Positions 1-8,757 of a DNA stretch of 64,000 nucleotides are shown here, one piece after another. The position numbers and the translations under genes were made by a program. The DNA comes from Octadecabacter temperatus (GTDB taxonomy: Bacteria; Pseudomonadota; Alphaproteobacteria; Rhodobacterales; Rhodobacteraceae). Positions within the stretch are counted from its first letter, which is position 1. Every line of letters starts with the position of its first letter. The notes under the pieces were generated by a model. The model was not told the origin of the DNA and searched no databases. It saw nothing but the letters and a program-made list of their open reading frames with translations. Location: assembly GCF_001187845.1 (NCBI RefSeq), contig NZ_CP012160.1, forward strand, positions 2,170,001-2,234,000, given 5' to 3'.

Positions 1-661
1 CCTCAGCGGATATGTTCAACCGGATGATCTCGAGAACCTCGCGATTTCCCCGCTCACATTGAAGCCGCGTTTGCTAGAGCTGATCGCCGCCGAAGCGGAA
101 CACGCGCGCGCTGGAAAGCCCGCCGAAATTTGGGCGAAGATGAACAGCCTGATTGAATCCGACGTCATTGATGCGCTTTATGCGGCGTCCCAAGCTGGCG
201 TGAAGATCAACCTCGTCATTCGCGGCATTTGTGGCCTTCGCCCCGGCATCAAAGGCCTGTCCGACAACATTCGGGTTAAGTCTATTGTCGGGCGCTTTCT
301 TGAACACTCGCGCATCGTTTGTTTTGGCAATGGCCACGGCCTACCCGCCAAAAAGTCCCGCGTGTTCTTTTCCAGCGCCGATTGGATGAGCCGGAACTTG
401 AACCGCCGCGTCGAAACCTTGGTAGAAGTGAACAACAACACCGTCAAAGCCCAGATCGTTAGCCAAATCATGGCGGCGAACCTAGCTGACGTTGCGCAAA
501 GCTGGATCATGGAACCGGACGGCGGCTTTGTTCGCGCTTACGTTGAGGAAGGCACATTTGCGTTCAATTGCCACCGCTTCTTTATGGAAAACCCTTCACT
601 TTCAGGGCGTGGCACGGCAGGTGCATCTGACGTACCGCAACTGACACACACAGAAGACTAA
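1..661 (+). CDS. ppk1: Polyphosphate kinase 1, C-terminal part (5' end outside window)
   Basis: Reversibly transfers the terminal phosphate of ATP to polyphosphate. The open frame runs in from the left edge (codons in frame from base 2), so only about the last 219 residues are visible; an internal TTG at 59 is not the start. The visible part matches the PPK1 C-terminal phospholipase-D-like domains. It contains VGRFLEHSR, whose His corresponds to the second conserved active-site histidine of the family (His592 in the E. coli enzyme, from memory), followed by [11 protein letters not shown], typical of PPK1. The Ppx/GppA phosphatase gene follows after 62 bases on the same strand, the usual ppk-ppx pairing for polyphosphate turnover. 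The last ~25 residues (a Gly/Ser/Thr-rich tail) look non-conserved. Confidence 0.93.
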   Translation, partial: LSGYVQPDDLENLAISPLTLKPRLLELIAAEAEHARAGKPAEIWAKMNSLIESDVIDALYAASQAGVKINLVIRGICGLRPGIKGLSDNIRVKSIVGRFLEHSRIVCFGNGHGLPAKKSRVFFSSADWMSRNLNRRVETLVEVNNNTVKAQIVSQIMAANLADVAQSWIMEPDGGFVRAYVEEGTFAFNCHRFFMENPSLSGRGTAGASDVPQLTHTED

Positions 662-723
662 GTGACGCAATTGACTCAAGCTGCAGCGCTAGCCATGTTC
701 ACAAAGAACCAAACGAGGGCGAA

Positions 724-2292
724 ATGAGCAAAGGCAAGACTTCTGATGCCGAGCAAGACTGGGGCCCCTTTGGTCGTCCGCTTTTCGATGATCCCAAAGC
801 ACGTGCACTGTCGCGTGTCGGGGTAATTGATGTCGGCTCAAACTCTGTTCGTCTGGTGATTTTTGATGGCGCGGCACGTAGCCCCGCCTATTTCTACAAC
901 GAAAAAATTATGGCGGGCCTCGGTGCTGGCATGGCCGAAACGGGCCGCCTTAATCCCGAAGGCCGCGTACGGGCCCTATCTGCGATCCGCCGCTTTGTCG
1001 CCCTAGCCAACAGCCTTGGCATTCCGCCCCTTACGGCAGTTGCGACCGCCGCCGTGCGTGAGGCCAGCGATGGCCCTGACTTTCGCGCTGAAGTTCTGCG
1101 TGAAACGGGTCTAAAAATCTGGGTCATCGACGGCCAAGAAGAAGCGCGTTTGTCCGCGCAGGGTGTGCTGCTTGGGTGGCCTGGTAGCTACGGTTTGGTC
1201 TGCGACATTGGTGGGTCCTCGATGGAGCTCGCCGACCTGTTTGAAGGCCGCGTTGGGCGGCGCATGACATCGGCGCTTGGACCTCTAAAACTACGTGAAA
1301 TGTCCAGCAAGAAGGCCCGTCGCGCTTATATCAAAGAAACCGTCGCGGACATGTTTGACAAAATGGGCAGCAACACCGGCAGGCGCTTGTTTTTGGTTGG
1401 TGGGTCATGGCGTGCCATTGCACGGATCGACATGGAACGCCGCGGCTATCCGTTAACGGTTTTGCATGAATATCGCATGACGCCAAACCGCATCGCTAAG
1501 ACACTGAAATACATTGAAGAAAATGACGCACAAGAGCTACGCGCACGTTGCGGAATTTCAGACAGCCGCATGGCATTGGTGCCTTATGCGGTTCATGTCC
1601 TGCGCGAAGTTGTCGCCCGTTTCAAACCCAAGGACATCACCGTGTCCAGCTACGGCATCCGCGAAGGCATGCTCTATGAGCAAATGCCAGCTGAGCTTCG
1701 CGAACGTGACCCGCTGATCGAGGCATGCCGTTTTGCCGAGGCCAAAGATGCCCGTCTGCCTGGGTTTGGTCGCACGCTTTACCACTTTGTCATGCCGCTG
1801 TTTGGCCGTACGAGCCAAGCACGAAAACGCATTATCAGAGCCGCATGTTTGCTGCATGATGTTAGCTGGCGAGCACATCCCGATTACCGCCACGAGGTCG
1901 TGTTCGACAACACAACGCGTGCAAACTTGGGTGGGTTGAAACACTCTGAACGCGTGTTCTTAGGGATTGCGCTTTTGCATCGCTATACCAACAAGCGCGA
2001 CGGCACACGGTTTGAACCGCTGTTCGGTTTGCTGGACCCCAAAGAGCAGCGCAATGCCGAAGTGCTCGGGAAAGCCATGCGATTGGGCGCAATGTTGTGG
2101 ATCAAGGCTGACGAGCAACCGGGAACGCTGAAGTATTCTGCGAAATCAAACACCCTAGAACTGGTCTTGAAAGAAGCGGCAGGACCACTGTTTGGCGAAG
2201 TTGCGCAAAGCCGTCTGGTTTCCCTTGCCAGCTCACTTGAAGCCGAAGCCTCCGTTCGCGTCAAAGGCGCCCGCCGAACGAACGCAGGCTAA
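724..2292 (+). CDS. ppx: Ppx/GppA family phosphatase (exopolyphosphatase type)
   Basis: Predicted to remove terminal phosphates from polyphosphate or to act on pppGpp. The 522-residue protein starts with the ASKHA-fold phosphate-binding segment IDVGSNSVRL (about residues 35-45), has the second loop CDIGGSSMELA (about 160), and continues into an HD-like C-terminal domain with LLHDVSWRAHPDYRHE near residue 380. That is the long Ppx architecture rather than the short ~300-residue form. The ATG at 724 is preceded by GAGGGCGAA. It lies just after ppk1, so the two probably form an operon. Its stop overlaps the stop of the convergent gene at 2289. Exopolyphosphatase and pppGpp phosphatase activity cannot be separated from sequence. 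Confidence 0.9.
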   Translation: MSKGKTSDAEQDWGPFGRPLFDDPKARALSRVGVIDVGSNSVRLVIFDGAARSPAYFYNEKIMAGLGAGMAETGRLNPEGRVRALSAIRRFVALANSLGIPPLTAVATAAVREASDGPDFRAEVLRETGLKIWVIDGQEEARLSAQGVLLGWPGSYGLVCDIGGSSMELADLFEGRVGRRMTSALGPLKLREMSSKKARRAYIKETVADMFDKMGSNTGRRLFLVGGSWRAIARIDMERRGYPLTVLHEYRMTPNRIAKTLKYIEENDAQELRARCGISDSRMALVPYAVHVLREVVARFKPKDITVSSYGIREGMLYEQMPAELRERDPLIEACRFAEAKDARLPGFGRTLYHFVMPLFGRTSQARKRIIRAACLLHDVSWRAHPDYRHEVVFDNTTRANLGGLKHSERVFLGIALLHRYTNKRDGTRFEPLFGLLDPKEQRNAEVLGKAMRLGAMLWIKADEQPGTLKYSAKSNTLELVLKEAAGPLFGEVAQSRLVSLASSLEAEASVRVKGARRTNAG

Positions 2293-2654
2293 AGGTCGAT
2301 GACTTCATCCGCATCGCGCGGCTCAAATTCTGGCGCATCCGGACTGCGTCTGATGATGATATCCCCGTTTGGCAGGATTTCTGGGCGTTCATAATACCGC
2401 ACGGAATCAAGCGTTTGGATCAATTCCATTAGGGCGGGACCCATTTCGGTTGCGAGAAGTTCAAGCGCTGGCTCAAGCTCTCCGGCAAGGTCGGCAAAGT
2501 CATCGATGGCTGGTTCCATGTCATTCATGATGCCGCGAAACAGAAGCTTCGCGCCCTCCTCCATCAATGAAAACCCCTCCTCAATCTCGCCCTCTTCTTG
2601 GGCAAGTACAGGAACAGGAAGTGCGATGAGGACGGCAAGGATGAGATGTTTCAT
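2289..2654 (-). CDS. Small secreted protein, acidic, unknown function
   Basis: A 121-residue protein starting MKHLILAVLIALPVPVLAQ, a clear Sec signal peptide with predicted cleavage after ALA/AQ near residue 18. The mature part is acidic and helical (EEGEIEEGFSLMEEG..., DDFADLAGELEPALELL), ending with a beta-like segment (PNGDIIIRRSPDAPEFEPRD). I chose the ATG at 2654 over the upstream extension because it places the signal peptide at the N terminus. It lies 35 bases downstream of the endonuclease/exonuclease/phosphatase-fold gene, as the last gene of the minus-strand run. Similar short proteins are common in Rhodobacteraceae, sometimes misnamed AAA+ ATPase; there is no ATPase motif here. Function unknown. 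Confidence 0.75.
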   Translation of the reverse strand: MKHLILAVLIALPVPVLAQEEGEIEEGFSLMEEGAKLLFRGIMNDMEPAIDDFADLAGELEPALELLATEMGPALMELIQTLDSVRYYERPEILPNGDIIIRRSPDAPEFEPRDADEVIDL

Positions 2655-2689
2655 GTGTCTAATATAGGGACGCAGTCGCAACTTCTCAA

Positions 2690-3691
2690 TCAAAGCGGAA
2701 TATCTATTACGACCGGAAAATGATCAGAGGCCTGAAGGAGCGCGGCACACAGATCTTTATTCTCAAAACATTCTGGATCATCAAACGGATGCATAATGCT
2801 CCACGTCGGGTTCATTGCCCGCACACTTTGCGACACCATGATGTAGTCCAGCAGCGCGGACATAAAGTGGCGATCCTTACCGACTGTAAAACGCGCGGTC
2901 ACTGGCATCGCCCCGATCCGCTGAGACAGCGCAAATCGCGCATGGGGGTCAAACATCTGCTCGCCGTTGCCCTCGCCCAGAACAATTTCCACGCCAGACC
3001 GTCCGAACAGTTTCTCATACTCGTCCAAACCGGGGCCGTCGTTGAAGTCCCCAAGAACGATCGCGTTGTCGCCCGCCTCCAGATGCGCCTCAACACGCCT
3101 GCGCAACCAAATGCATTGCGCCAGCTGCTTGCGTCGGTTCGCGATCGAAATACGCATGGCTTGCGCATCGTTGCGCGCTCCGTGGGGTGCCTTAGATTTG
3201 GCATGCACCCCGATAAGTCGGAACACCGCGCCTGATGTATGCGTGACCTCAATTTCCAACGGCGGCTTTGACCATTTGACCGTGTCGAGCTGCGCATCGA
3301 CATCAAGGTCCATCTTGATCGCTTCATCGAAGCGTGGCGCCCCGTCCTCGCGCGGATCATGGCGCACGCTCAGAACGTCGGGGTCATAGAGGAATATGAT
3401 TTCCTGTTGCGTTTCATTGACATAGCCAATGATTGCTTTGCGCGCTCTAATCCCGAATTTCGCGGCAAACCCTTCCAACGCACCCGCCCCGTCACGGCGC
3501 GCATGGCTGTCGGGCGCCTCAATGACCATCACCCCATCAGCATCCAGAGCCTGAAACACTGCGCCAAGTGCCGCCGTTTGCTGTGCACGCGTGACATCCC
3601 AACGCCCCGACCAACGGTCGTCGTCGAATAGGTTGCCCTCGTCATCAAACAAGTTTGAAAACCACTCAACGTTGTAGGTTACAATCTTCAC
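2690..3691 (-). CDS. Endonuclease/exonuclease/phosphatase family protein
   Basis: A 333-residue protein of the EEP (DNase I/exonuclease III/phosphatase) fold. It begins KIVTYNVEWFSNLF, the usual first strand with the metal-contacting Asn, has LIGVHAKSK and VLGDFNDGPG (His and Asp/Asn active-site pairs) in the middle, and ends with LLDYIMVS and ASDHFPVVIDI, containing the catalytic DH. Substrate is unknown: nuclease, phosphodiesterase or lipid phosphatase are all possible. No signal peptide, so probably cytoplasmic. The start is GTG at 3691; its G and T fall inside the stop of the upstream TerB/DnaJ-like gene (GTGA overlap), implying translational coupling. Confidence 0.85.
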   Translation of the reverse strand: MKIVTYNVEWFSNLFDDEGNLFDDDRWSGRWDVTRAQQTAALGAVFQALDADGVMVIEAPDSHARRDGAGALEGFAAKFGIRARKAIIGYVNETQQEIIFLYDPDVLSVRHDPREDGAPRFDEAIKMDLDVDAQLDTVKWSKPPLEIEVTHTSGAVFRLIGVHAKSKAPHGARNDAQAMRISIANRRKQLAQCIWLRRRVEAHLEAGDNAIVLGDFNDGPGLDEYEKLFGRSGVEIVLGEGNGEQMFDPHARFALSQRIGAMPVTARFTVGKDRHFMSALLDYIMVSQSVRAMNPTWSIMHPFDDPECFENKDLCAALLQASDHFPVVIDIPL

Positions 3692-4374
3692 GCGGCACCA
3701 CGCTCGTTGATCTCATCCCATGCACGGTTGATCGCGACCATCTTCTTCTCGGCCAGCTTCACCGCTTCTTCGGGCACCCCGCGTGCAATCATCTGGTCAG
3801 GGTGCGTTTCACGAACCAGTTTCCGCCAAGCCTTGCGGATGTCTTCCATGGACGTGTCCGCACTGACACCTAGAACGTCGTATGGGTCGCGTTCCGCATC
3901 TGGAACAAACTGCGCCCGCAGGCTTTTGAAACGCGCATCATCCAGTCCGAAAATCTCAGCCACTCGGGTAAGAAACGCGTCTTCATTCGGGTGATAATAC
4001 CCATCCGCAAGGGCGATGTGGAACAGCCCCTCGATCAGATCACATAGCGGTGCGGCAACGTCATCACCATACATCGCTTTGATTTTATAAGCATAATCTT
4101 CGAATCCAGCGACATCCGTGCGGGCCAGATTAAACAGCTTACCGGCGTTCTTTTCCTCACCAGGCGGAATCGTAAACACCTCGCGAAAGGCCGTAACCTC
4201 ATCGCGGGTGACCTGCCCGTCGGCCTTTGCCATCTTTGCACCCAAAGCAATGACAGCAATTGCAAACGCGACAGATCGCTCCGGCGGCGTGCGAAGGTTG
4301 GCAAAAACCTCTGAAAGGCTTTCGCCAGCGGTCAGGGACGACAGTGCGTCAGTGATACGGGTCCAAATCGACAT
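3688..4374 (-). CDS. TerB-like/DnaJ (J-domain) protein, DjlA type
   Basis: A 228-residue protein with two modules. Residues ~30-150 resemble TerB-type helical domains (FAIAVIALGAKMAKADGQVTRDE and HIALADGYYHPNEDAFL, acidic metal-binding-like turns). Residues ~165-228 form a J domain with DPYDVLGVSADTS and the diagnostic HPD in RETHPDQ. J domains stimulate Hsp70 ATPase, so it is probably a DnaK co-chaperone. This order resembles DjlA but lacks its N-terminal membrane segment. I chose the ATG at 4374 (MSIWTRITDAL) rather than an upstream extension. It follows the GNAT gene by 32 bases and overlaps the next gene by 4 bases. Confidence 0.85.
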   Translation of the reverse strand: MSIWTRITDALSSLTAGESLSEVFANLRTPPERSVAFAIAVIALGAKMAKADGQVTRDEVTAFREVFTIPPGEEKNAGKLFNLARTDVAGFEDYAYKIKAMYGDDVAAPLCDLIEGLFHIALADGYYHPNEDAFLTRVAEIFGLDDARFKSLRAQFVPDAERDPYDVLGVSADTSMEDIRKAWRKLVRETHPDQMIARGVPEEAVKLAEKKMVAINRAWDEINERGAA

Positions 4375-4406
4375 GGGGGCATTCTTACCCAATCCGTCGC
4401 GGGATG

Positions 4407-4883
4407 TTAGAGCCGTTTTTGCATCAGTACGAGATCCATCCATCGATCAAACTTGCGCCCGACTTCCGGAAGGACAGCGACCTTCTCAAACCCCAGCGCA
4501 CTATGGAACGCGACGCCCGTGGCGTTCTCGGCGCAAACGCCAGCCACAAGCACATGGGTATCCGCGGCGCGGGCATGATCCATCAAAACCTTCATCAACG
4601 CCCGACCCGCGCCCTGCCCCGATGCTTCAGGCGCGAGAATGACGGTATGTTCCATCGTATGAGCATATCCAATGCCACCGCGAAACTGGTCGTAAGTGGC
4701 AAACCCCAGAACCGTTCCGCCAATCTCAACCACCAAAAAACACGGGCGCTCCGCAATCATTTGCGCAACCTCTTCTGGTGATTTTTCGACTGAGTTAAAT
4801 GTAACTACGGTTTCACGGATCTGCGGGTTCCAAAACGCGGCAATCGCAGCGCTGTCATGCTGGGTCGCTCCACGAATAATCAT
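4407..4883 (-). CDS. GNAT family N-acetyltransferase
   Basis: A 158-residue single-domain GNAT protein that should transfer an acetyl group from acetyl-CoA to an amine. It begins MIIRGATQHDSAAIAAF. The acetyl-CoA-binding motif is visible as VILAPEASGQGAGRALM (pattern Q/R-x-x-G-x-G/A, residues ~88-104), followed by GVCAENATGVAFHSALGFEKV, the usual N-x-x-A-x-x-F/L-Y-x-x-x-G-F segment. It resembles the phosphinothricin acetyltransferase-like (Pat/Bar) branch, but the substrate is not established. Its ATG overlaps the stop of the glyoxalase-like gene (ATGA). Confidence 0.87.
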   Translation of the reverse strand: MIIRGATQHDSAAIAAFWNPQIRETVVTFNSVEKSPEEVAQMIAERPCFLVVEIGGTVLGFATYDQFRGGIGYAHTMEHTVILAPEASGQGAGRALMKVLMDHARAADTHVLVAGVCAENATGVAFHSALGFEKVAVLPEVGRKFDRWMDLVLMQKRL

Positions 4884-5476
4884 AACGTTACTGTCCGGTT
4901 GTCGTTGCAGAACCGCGCGGACAGCGCCACGTTGTCATCTGCGTGAAATGTAACCCTGTCATCCTTAAAGACGCCTTCAAGTTCTGTTGCGATTTCAAGC
5001 GCCTTTGGGTGTCTTACAGTGAGTTCTTCAAGCACCAACCCAGATGATCCGAGCGTGACACCGGGTGGCACGTCTGTATGCCACGACAAAACCGTTGGAA
5101 ATCCGCCGCCCATAGGTAACGATCCATCTGGCGGCACTCCCATGTCCCAGCGCAAATCGCCACGTGACATTGGAACGGATTGCATGCCGTGCACTAACAG
5201 CGGTTGCAAAACATAAGGTTCGCAAATCCAATTCACCAATCGTGGCGGGCCGCTAAAGTCATCCAACCCAAACCAGCGCGGCCCATCACTGCTTGCCGCC
5301 GGATCAATTGCGATCACCTCAAGATAGATACCACCGTGAAGCGCGGCTAACTTGTTATGGGTTCCATAGCGTTCATGTTTTCCGCCACCTTGAAATACGA
5401 TGCCCAATCGATCTTGCGCCCAAGCAACGCCTTCTTCCAACGTTTCAGCAGCAATCGCCAGATGGTCCAACCTCAT
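4880..5476 (-). CDS. VOC superfamily, glyoxalase-like protein
   Basis: A 198-residue protein starting MRLDHLAIAAETLEEGVAWAQDRLG, the first beta-alpha unit of the vicinal-oxygen-chelate fold, with a metal-ligand-type His at residue 5 and YLEVIAIDPAA near residue 55. The length and the long middle segment fit the glyoxalase-like family PF13468 rather than the ~135-residue methylmalonyl-CoA epimerase, even though mcm lies two genes upstream. Substrate unknown. It starts 9 bases after the MAPEG gene and overlaps the GNAT gene by 4 bases, so it belongs to the minus-strand run starting at mcm. Confidence 0.78.
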   Translation of the reverse strand: MRLDHLAIAAETLEEGVAWAQDRLGIVFQGGGKHERYGTHNKLAALHGGIYLEVIAIDPAASSDGPRWFGLDDFSGPPRLVNWICEPYVLQPLLVHGMQSVPMSRGDLRWDMGVPPDGSLPMGGGFPTVLSWHTDVPPGVTLGSSGLVLEELTVRHPKALEIATELEGVFKDDRVTFHADDNVALSARFCNDNRTVTL

Positions 5477-5485
5477 ATGCCGTCC

Positions 5486-5968
5486 CTAGTTCACCCAAAT
5501 CCAAACAGCCCAGAACGCGCCGAAGAGCGTCGGATAAAAACTGGCTGCAAACCCGAGTGAGCGTAGCGGAGGAGAGACATGATAGCCAACCCAGAACAGC
5601 AGACGCGCGACAGCCATGCCAATTCCAAGCGCGAGGATCGACACCCCACCAAGGCTAAAGCCAACAAACGGCCAGACGAGCAGCGCCAGCACCATTTGCT
5701 CGGTCGTATTGCGTAAAACGCGTTCATCGATCTGTGCACGGGTGCCAGAAGCAGCAGCTTCGCCATCAATCAGGTCAGTATTGAAAAACCGCCGTGCCGC
5801 AAGGACGCCGATCATCATTGCCATGACAGCACCGGGTATCAGAAATGCTGCGGGGATCGCCAAAGCGGGGGGTATGAAAGGCAGCCCCAACCGTAACGGC
5901 AGCAACACAATCGCGACGGCCCAGACTGCGCCTAGGACCATCCCAATTGCTATGCCGATGCGTTTCAC
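5486..5968 (-). CDS. MAPEG-family-like integral membrane protein
   Basis: A 160-residue protein with about four hydrophobic segments: residues ~5-25, ~33-58, ~93-118 and ~135-158. Before the third segment lies [19 protein letters not shown], and between the third and fourth is [18 protein letters not shown]; both fit MAPEG proteins (membrane-associated glutathione/eicosanoid metabolism), whose conserved polar residues sit in such a helix (N-x-x-E). A glutathione-dependent or small-molecule role is inference only. The start is GTG at 5968, overlapping the mcm stop (GTGA); an internal ATG nine codons later is an alternative but would break the coupling. Confidence 0.72.
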   Translation of the reverse strand: MKRIGIAIGMVLGAVWAVAIVLLPLRLGLPFIPPALAIPAAFLIPGAVMAMMIGVLAARRFFNTDLIDGEAAASGTRAQIDERVLRNTTEQMVLALLVWPFVGFSLGGVSILALGIGMAVARLLFWVGYHVSPPLRSLGFAASFYPTLFGAFWAVWIWVN

Positions 5969-8091
5969 GCGCGCGTGGCGCGGATCAGTTTCAGAATATC
6001 ACGCGCCGCTTCTGGAATGTTTGTACCCGGTCCAAAGATCGCTTTCACGCCAGCTTTCTTCAGGAAGTCATAGTCTTGCTGCGGAATAACGCCGCCACAA
6101 ATGACCAGAATATCTTCAGCGTCCGCGGCCTTTAACGCCTCAATCAATTTAGGTGCCAGTGTCTTGTGACCCGCCGCTTGTGACGAGATCCCGATCACAT
6201 GCACGTCGTTGTCTACGGCGTCCTGTGCGGCTTCTTCCGGTGTTTGGAACAGCGGGCCAACGTCTACGTCAAATCCGATATCGGCGAATGCAGTGGCGAT
6301 AACCTTGGCGCCGCGATCATGCCCGTCTTGGCCCATTTTAACGACCAACATACGTGGGCGACGCCCTTCGGCCTCGGCGAAATCTTCCACGTCCTTCTGG
6401 ATCGCAGCAAAGCCCTCGTCGCCCTCATAGGCTGCGCCATAAACGCCAGCCAGTGTTTTCACTTCTGCGCGGTGACGGCCGAATACGTTTTCCATAGCCA
6501 TACTGATTTCCCCTACAGTTGCGCGATGACGCGCCGCTTCAACGGCGGCTTCAAGAACGTTTCCACCCTCGCGTGCGCGGCGTTCCACTTCGGCTAATGC
6601 TGCGTCACAGGCTGCTTGATCACGCTCAGCACGAAGCTTTTTCAGCCCCCCGACTTGGCCTTCACGCACCGCATCATTATCGATATCCATGATGTCGATC
6701 GGGTCTTCTTTATCAAGGCGATACTTGTTCACACCAACGATTACTTCATCCCCACGGTCGATCATCGCTTGGCGTTTGGCTGCAGATTCCTCAATCCGCA
6801 GCTTAGGCATGCCAGACGCGACCGCCTTGGTCATGCCGCCCATTTCTTCGACCTCTTCGATAATCTTCCACGCCTCATCCGCCAGATCCGCGGTGAGCTT
6901 TTCGACGTAGTAAGATCCGGCGAGTGGGTCGACCACGTTGGTCACGCCAGTTTCTTCCTGCAAAATCAGCTGCGTGTTGCGTGCAATGCGGGCTGCAAAT
7001 TCGGTCGGCAGGGCAATCGCTTCGTCCAATGCGTTGGTGTGCAAGGACTGGGTGCCCCCCAAAACCGCCGCCATCGCCTCATAGGCTGTGCGGACCACGT
7101 TGTTGTACGGGTCTTGTTCTTGCAAAGACACGCCAGACGTCTGGCAGTGGGTGCGCAACATGGATGATTTCTCGGATTTCGGTTCGAACTCGGCCATGAT
7201 TTTCGACCATAGCAAACGGGCCGCACGCAACTTGGCGGCTTCCATGAAGAAATTCATGCCGATGGCAAAGAAAAACGACAGGCGCGGCGCGAATTTATCC
7301 ACGTCCATGCCGCGTGCAATCGCCGTGCGCACGTATTCACGACCATCAGCCAGTGTGAACGCCAATTCCTGCACAAGGTTCGCGCCCGCTTCTTGCATGT
7401 GGTAGCCCGAAATCGAAATTGAGTTGAACTTCGGCATCTCGTTGGCCGTGTATTCAATAATGTCCGCGACAAGCTGCATCGATGGTTCGGGCGGGTACAC
7501 GTAGGTATTGCGCACCATGAACTCTTTTAGAATGTCGTTCTGGATCGTGCCGGACAACACGCTACGGTCATGTCCCTGCTCTTCACCAGCGACAATAAAG
7601 TTTGCCAAGATCGGAATAACAGCGCCGTTCATGGTCATGGAAACACTGACTTTATCCAGCGGGATGCCGTCAAACAGAACTTTCATGTCTTCGACGGAAT
7701 CGATCGCAACGCCGGCCTTGCCGACATCGCCTACAACGCGCGGATGGTCGCTGTCATAGCCCCGGTGCGTCGCCAGATCGAAAGCAACAGACACACCTTG
7801 CTGCCCAGCAGCCAGTGCTTTGCGGTAAAACGCGTTACTTTCTTCAGCCGTTGAAAAACCCGCGTACTGACGGATCGTCCATGGGCGGCCCGCGTACATC
7901 GTCGCCTTAACACCACGGGTAAACGGCGCTTCGCCCGGCAAAGAACCAAGGTGATCAAGGCCTTCGACATCATCCGCGCCATAAACAGGCTGGACGTCGA
8001 TACCCTCAATCGTCTTCCACGTCAGGTCATCAAGCGGCTTGCCACGTAGTTCAGCCTGCGCGCGCTCAGCCCATTCCTTTTTCGATCCCAT
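5965..8091 (-). CDS. scpA: Methylmalonyl-CoA mutase
   Basis: Adenosylcobalamin-dependent isomerisation of (R)-methylmalonyl-CoA to succinyl-CoA, the last step of propionyl-CoA assimilation. At 708 residues this is the single-chain form with both domains. The N-terminal TIM-barrel substrate domain has [20 protein letters not shown] (residues ~65-85) and [14 protein letters not shown]; the C-terminal cobalamin-binding domain carries [17 protein letters not shown], with the DxHxxG motif whose His ligates cobalt. The ATG at 8091 has GAGAGGAC upstream. It heads a seven-gene minus-strand run. pccA and pccB, encoding the preceding enzyme, lie upstream. No epimerase gene is in the window. Confidence 0.96.
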   Translation of the reverse strand: MGSKKEWAERAQAELRGKPLDDLTWKTIEGIDVQPVYGADDVEGLDHLGSLPGEAPFTRGVKATMYAGRPWTIRQYAGFSTAEESNAFYRKALAAGQQGVSVAFDLATHRGYDSDHPRVVGDVGKAGVAIDSVEDMKVLFDGIPLDKVSVSMTMNGAVIPILANFIVAGEEQGHDRSVLSGTIQNDILKEFMVRNTYVYPPEPSMQLVADIIEYTANEMPKFNSISISGYHMQEAGANLVQELAFTLADGREYVRTAIARGMDVDKFAPRLSFFFAIGMNFFMEAAKLRAARLLWSKIMAEFEPKSEKSSMLRTHCQTSGVSLQEQDPYNNVVRTAYEAMAAVLGGTQSLHTNALDEAIALPTEFAARIARNTQLILQEETGVTNVVDPLAGSYYVEKLTADLADEAWKIIEEVEEMGGMTKAVASGMPKLRIEESAAKRQAMIDRGDEVIVGVNKYRLDKEDPIDIMDIDNDAVREGQVGGLKKLRAERDQAACDAALAEVERRAREGGNVLEAAVEAARHRATVGEISMAMENVFGRHRAEVKTLAGVYGAAYEGDEGFAAIQKDVEDFAEAEGRRPRMLVVKMGQDGHDRGAKVIATAFADIGFDVDVGPLFQTPEEAAQDAVDNDVHVIGISSQAAGHKTLAPKLIEALKAADAEDILVICGGVIPQQDYDFLKKAGVKAIFGPGTNIPEAARDILKLIRATRA

Positions 8092-8139
8092 CGGTTCGTC
8101 CTCTCAATAACGCCGTATCTTGTCCGGCGGTGTGTGTCG

Positions 8140-8157
8140 TTTCAGCGTTCGCTGAAA
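8140..8157. repeat. 8-base inverted repeat (TTTCAGCG-TT-CGCTGAAA) upstream of mcm
   Basis: Perfect 8-base arms separated by two bases, 49 bases upstream of the mcm ATG and 115 bases upstream of the divergent DUF4174 gene. It could be a dimeric-regulator operator or a stem-loop in the mcm leader. It does not match the TTTGCAAA sites seen at pccB and the ScfR gene. Confidence 0.5.
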
Positions 8158-8271
8158 ACCGTGCAAAGCGCGCCAAAGGCTGGGCGTTTGCTAAATTTGT
8201 TGTGACCAAGGGGCGATTTACCCTTAGCCTTTTGGACCAGCGTCCCTATATCATAGCCATAGGGGGCGTTC

Positions 8272-8739
8272 ATGATCCGTATTTTAGCTTTGTTTGCTTG
8301 GGTGTTAGCGGCATCCGTCGTCACGGCACAGGAGGTCGAAACCCCGTCTATCGCAGACGCATGGGCTGCTGATAAAACACAAGTGTTTGATGCGACGTCC
8401 TTGGATATCGATACGCTCATCTGGCTTGCGCGCCCTGTTGTTGTCTTTGCGGACAGCCCGAACGATCCGCGTTTCCGCGAACAAATGGATTTGTTGTTTG
8501 AGAACGCGGATGACCTTGCTGAACGTGATGTCATCGTTCTGACGGACACCGATCCATCGGCGCAAAGCCCGCTGCGCACACGTCTACGCCCGCGTGGGTT
8601 TGGATTGGTCATCATTGGCAAAGACGGCGAAGTCGAATTGCGAAAGCCGAGCCCGTGGGGCGTGCGTGAAATCACCCGATCGATCGACAAAATGCCGCTT
8701 AGGCAGCAAGAAGTCGATGATCGTAGGTTTGGGCGATAA
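8272..8739 (+). CDS. DUF4174 domain secreted protein
   Basis: A 155-residue protein with a signal peptide (MIRILALFAWVLAASVVTAQ, cleavage near residue 19). The mature part has the layout of DUF4174 proteins: a thioredoxin-like start (ARPVVVFADSPNDPRFREQM), a middle segment VIVLTDTDP, and GFGLVIIGKDGEVELRKPSPW near the C terminus. The family is thought to be periplasmic with a thioredoxin-like fold but has no redox CxxC here. Function unknown. It is divergent from mcm and convergent with pccA. Confidence 0.8.
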   Translation: MIRILALFAWVLAASVVTAQEVETPSIADAWAADKTQVFDATSLDIDTLIWLARPVVVFADSPNDPRFREQMDLLFENADDLAERDVIVLTDTDPSAQSPLRTRLRPRGFGLVIIGKDGEVELRKPSPWGVREITRSIDKMPLRQQEVDDRRFGR

Positions 8740-8757
8740 TGCACACAGGTCACGGGT

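Noticed and set aside
4880..5476. Methylmalonyl-CoA epimerase
   Set aside because: VOC fold and proximity to mcm are suggestive, but the length (198 residues) and segment pattern fit a different glyoxalase-like family.
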